Source of the DNA: Candidatus Wildermuthbacteria bacterium RIFCSPHIGHO2_12_FULL_40_12
GTDB lineage: Bacteria > Patescibacteriota > Minisyncoccia > Minisyncoccales > 2-12-FULL-40-12
DNA: 23,424 nt
Reading direction: 5' to 3'
NCBI GenBank assembly: GCA_001823315.1
Contig: MHUC01000018.1
Location: forward strand, 506-23,929
The notes beneath the pieces were generated by a model that did not search any database, was not told the DNA's origin, and saw only the letters and a list, made by a program, of their open reading frames with translations. Below, piece after piece: positions 22,391-23,424 of the stretch; the stretch's first letter is position 1; every line of letters begins with the position of its first letter. A program made the position numbers and the translations under genes.

Positions 22391-22975
22391 TCAATAATTT
22401 AACTTCTTAAAACTTCCTGTTTTAAGAAAGGATTTCTTTTTCCTTGCCACCAAGTCCTTATTGCTTAAGCCCTTGACCGCTCCCTCAAGCAGCCACAAAG
22501 GATCACCGTGACTTACAATTAAAATTATTTTATTTTTGCGTTTTTTGTCTATCTCTTTGAGAAAACTTGCCACCCTTTCCTGGCAATCAGTCCAGCTTTC
22601 ACCTCCTTTTGGTTTTTCGTAAAACCATTTTTCAGAAAATTTAGGGAAGATATCGAAAAATTGCTCTCGAGGCTTTCCTCTAAAAACGCCGAGGTTAACA
22701 TCTCTTAACCTTTTGTCGAAAATAACTCTGCCTTTCACTTTTAAGTTCTCCATAATTATGCCAGCGGTATACTTGGTTCGATAGACATCGGAAGAATAGA
22801 CAAGGTCGATTTTTTCCTTTTTGAGTTTTTTTGCGGACAACTCAACCTGTTTTATTCCTTTATCGGTTAAAATAATCGGGGATTTCTCCGGCCAAGGATA
22901 AGCCAATTTTTTCTTTTTTATTTGATAAGTTGTTTGTCCGTGACGCAATATAATATATTTATTTTTGAGCTTCAT
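22391..22975 (-). CDS. Histidine phosphatase (phosphoglycerate mutase-like) family protein
   Basis: A 194-residue member of the histidine phosphatase superfamily. The catalytic RHG is at 11-13 (LRHGQT), with Arg66 in SSDVYRTKYTA, Glu126 in GGESW and the second catalytic His156 in VSHGDP. These suit a phosphatase or cofactor-dependent phosphoglycerate mutase; at this length and without the full mutase signature, a broad-specificity phosphatase is more likely. Substrate unknown. It sits between argS and ileS on the same strand. ATG 22975 is used; there is no Shine-Dalgarno. Confidence 0.88.
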   Translation of the reverse strand: MKLKNKYIILRHGQTTYQIKKKKLAYPWPEKSPIILTDKGIKQVELSAKKLKKEKIDLVYSSDVYRTKYTAGIIMENLKVKGRVIFDKRLRDVNLGVFRGKPREQFFDIFPKFSEKWFYEKPKGGESWTDCQERVASFLKEIDKKRKNKIILIVSHGDPLWLLEGAVKGLSNKDLVARKKKSFLKTGSFKKLNY

Positions 22976-23042
22976 AGATAAGCTGTCCGGGCATCAAAAA
23001 CCGTTTTCTAACGATAAAAAGTTTATGGTTTTGGTGCGGGCT

Positions 23043-23424
23043 TCACATTTTTTCTGGTACCTCTATTCCCAAAAGGAAAAGCGCGTTTTCCAGTGTTTGC
23101 GCAACGGCGGCGGTCAACAGCAATCTCAATCTTTTCACTTCTTCGTTTTCGGCTTTCAGAATGGGGTAGCGGTCGTAAAAAGCATTATATCTTTGCGCCA
23201 AATCAAAAGCAAAGCCGCAGATTAAATTGGGGGCAAACTTTTCAGCGGCTTCCCGGACAACATCCGGGAAAACAAAGATAAGGCGCGAAATTTCAGTTTC
23301 TTCTTTGGAAAGATTGTTATAATTTTTAGGCGCTCTGACGCCGCGCACACCGCTCTTGCTTTTTTTTAAAACGCTCCTGCATCTAACGCAGGCATATTGC
23401 AAATAGGGACCGCTGTCGCCTTTG
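23043..23424 (-). CDS. argS: Arginyl-tRNA synthetase, C-terminal part (5' end outside window)
   Basis: The frame enters at the window end and stops at 23043. The visible 126 or so residues are the end of a class I ArgRS: SGPYLQYACVRCRSVLKK corresponds to the conserved GPYLQYAxARxxSI segment. It is followed by the helical DALR anticodon-binding domain (EISRLIFVFPDVVREAAEKFAPNLICGFAFDLAQRYNAFYDRYPIL) and the usual LLTAAVAQTLENALFLLGIEVPEKM ending. A TTG at 23402 is only an internal Leu codon, not a start. The catalytic domain lies outside the window. Confidence 0.95.
   Translation of the reverse strand, partial: KGDSGPYLQYACVRCRSVLKKSKSGVRGVRAPKNYNNLSKEETEISRLIFVFPDVVREAAEKFAPNLICGFAFDLAQRYNAFYDRYPILKAENEEVKRLRLLLTAAVAQTLENALFLLGIEVPEKM

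Overview
The window looks like a chromosome segment of a streamlined, moderately AT-rich bacterium, most likely a Candidate Phyla Radiation / Patescibacteria (Parcubacteria-like) genome. That placement is inference. It rests on the tight same-strand gene packing, the weak or absent Shine-Dalgarno sequences on most housekeeping genes, the alpha2-type glycyl-tRNA synthetase, the divergent Ile and Met synthetase signatures, and a diversity-generating retroelement (DGR) target of a type I associate with that group. Every confident gene but one is on the minus strand, so transcription runs from high to low coordinates.

Right part, 23424 down to 10931: argS (5' part outside the window), a histidine-phosphatase-family gene, ileS, recO, a membrane-anchored surface-type protein, glyS, an M16 peptidase, an AI-2E/PerM family membrane protein, rsmI and metG. 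Many of these genes abut or overlap by a few bases. A 135-bp block rich in nested inverted repeats (14146-14280) separates the peptidase gene from the PerM gene.

Middle, about 8287 to 10980: a complete DGR. It has a 227-aa target gene (10117-10800) whose last 41 codons are the variable repeat (VR, 10121-10242). A template repeat (TR, 9720-9841) lies 279 bp beyond it. A reverse transcriptase (8287-9358) carries the DGR-type motif LGNITSQ and YCDD. An Avd-like four-helix-bundle protein (9301-9672) is encoded on the opposite strand and overlaps the 5' end of the RT gene. TR and VR differ at 14 of 122 positions, and 13 of these are adenines in the TR sense strand, which is the classic fingerprint of adenine-specific mutagenic retrohoming. 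The target has its own consensus promoter (TTGACA, 17 nt, TATACT) inside the last codons of metG, a structured leader, a strong RBS and an intrinsic terminator. The element sits between metG and tatD, which together with rsmI form a neighbourhood conserved in many bacteria. The RT gene overlaps the tatD start by 11 bp.

Left part, 8297 down to 1: tatD; a free-standing 86-aa gene with its own promoter, perfect RBS and terminator; leuS with a promoter that leaves almost no leader; a GlmU-like sugar nucleotidyltransferase; a polyprenyl diphosphate synthase; and a Nudix hydrolase closing the operon at a terminator. Last comes a more GC-rich gene for a secreted lipoprotein with a beta-propeller-like C-terminal half, cut off by the window start.

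Six T-rich 7-bp-period repeat tracts are embedded in frame in leuS, metG and ileS, and a seventh tract of different sequence forms the end of rsmI. No rRNA, tRNA, CRISPR array or insertion sequence was seen.
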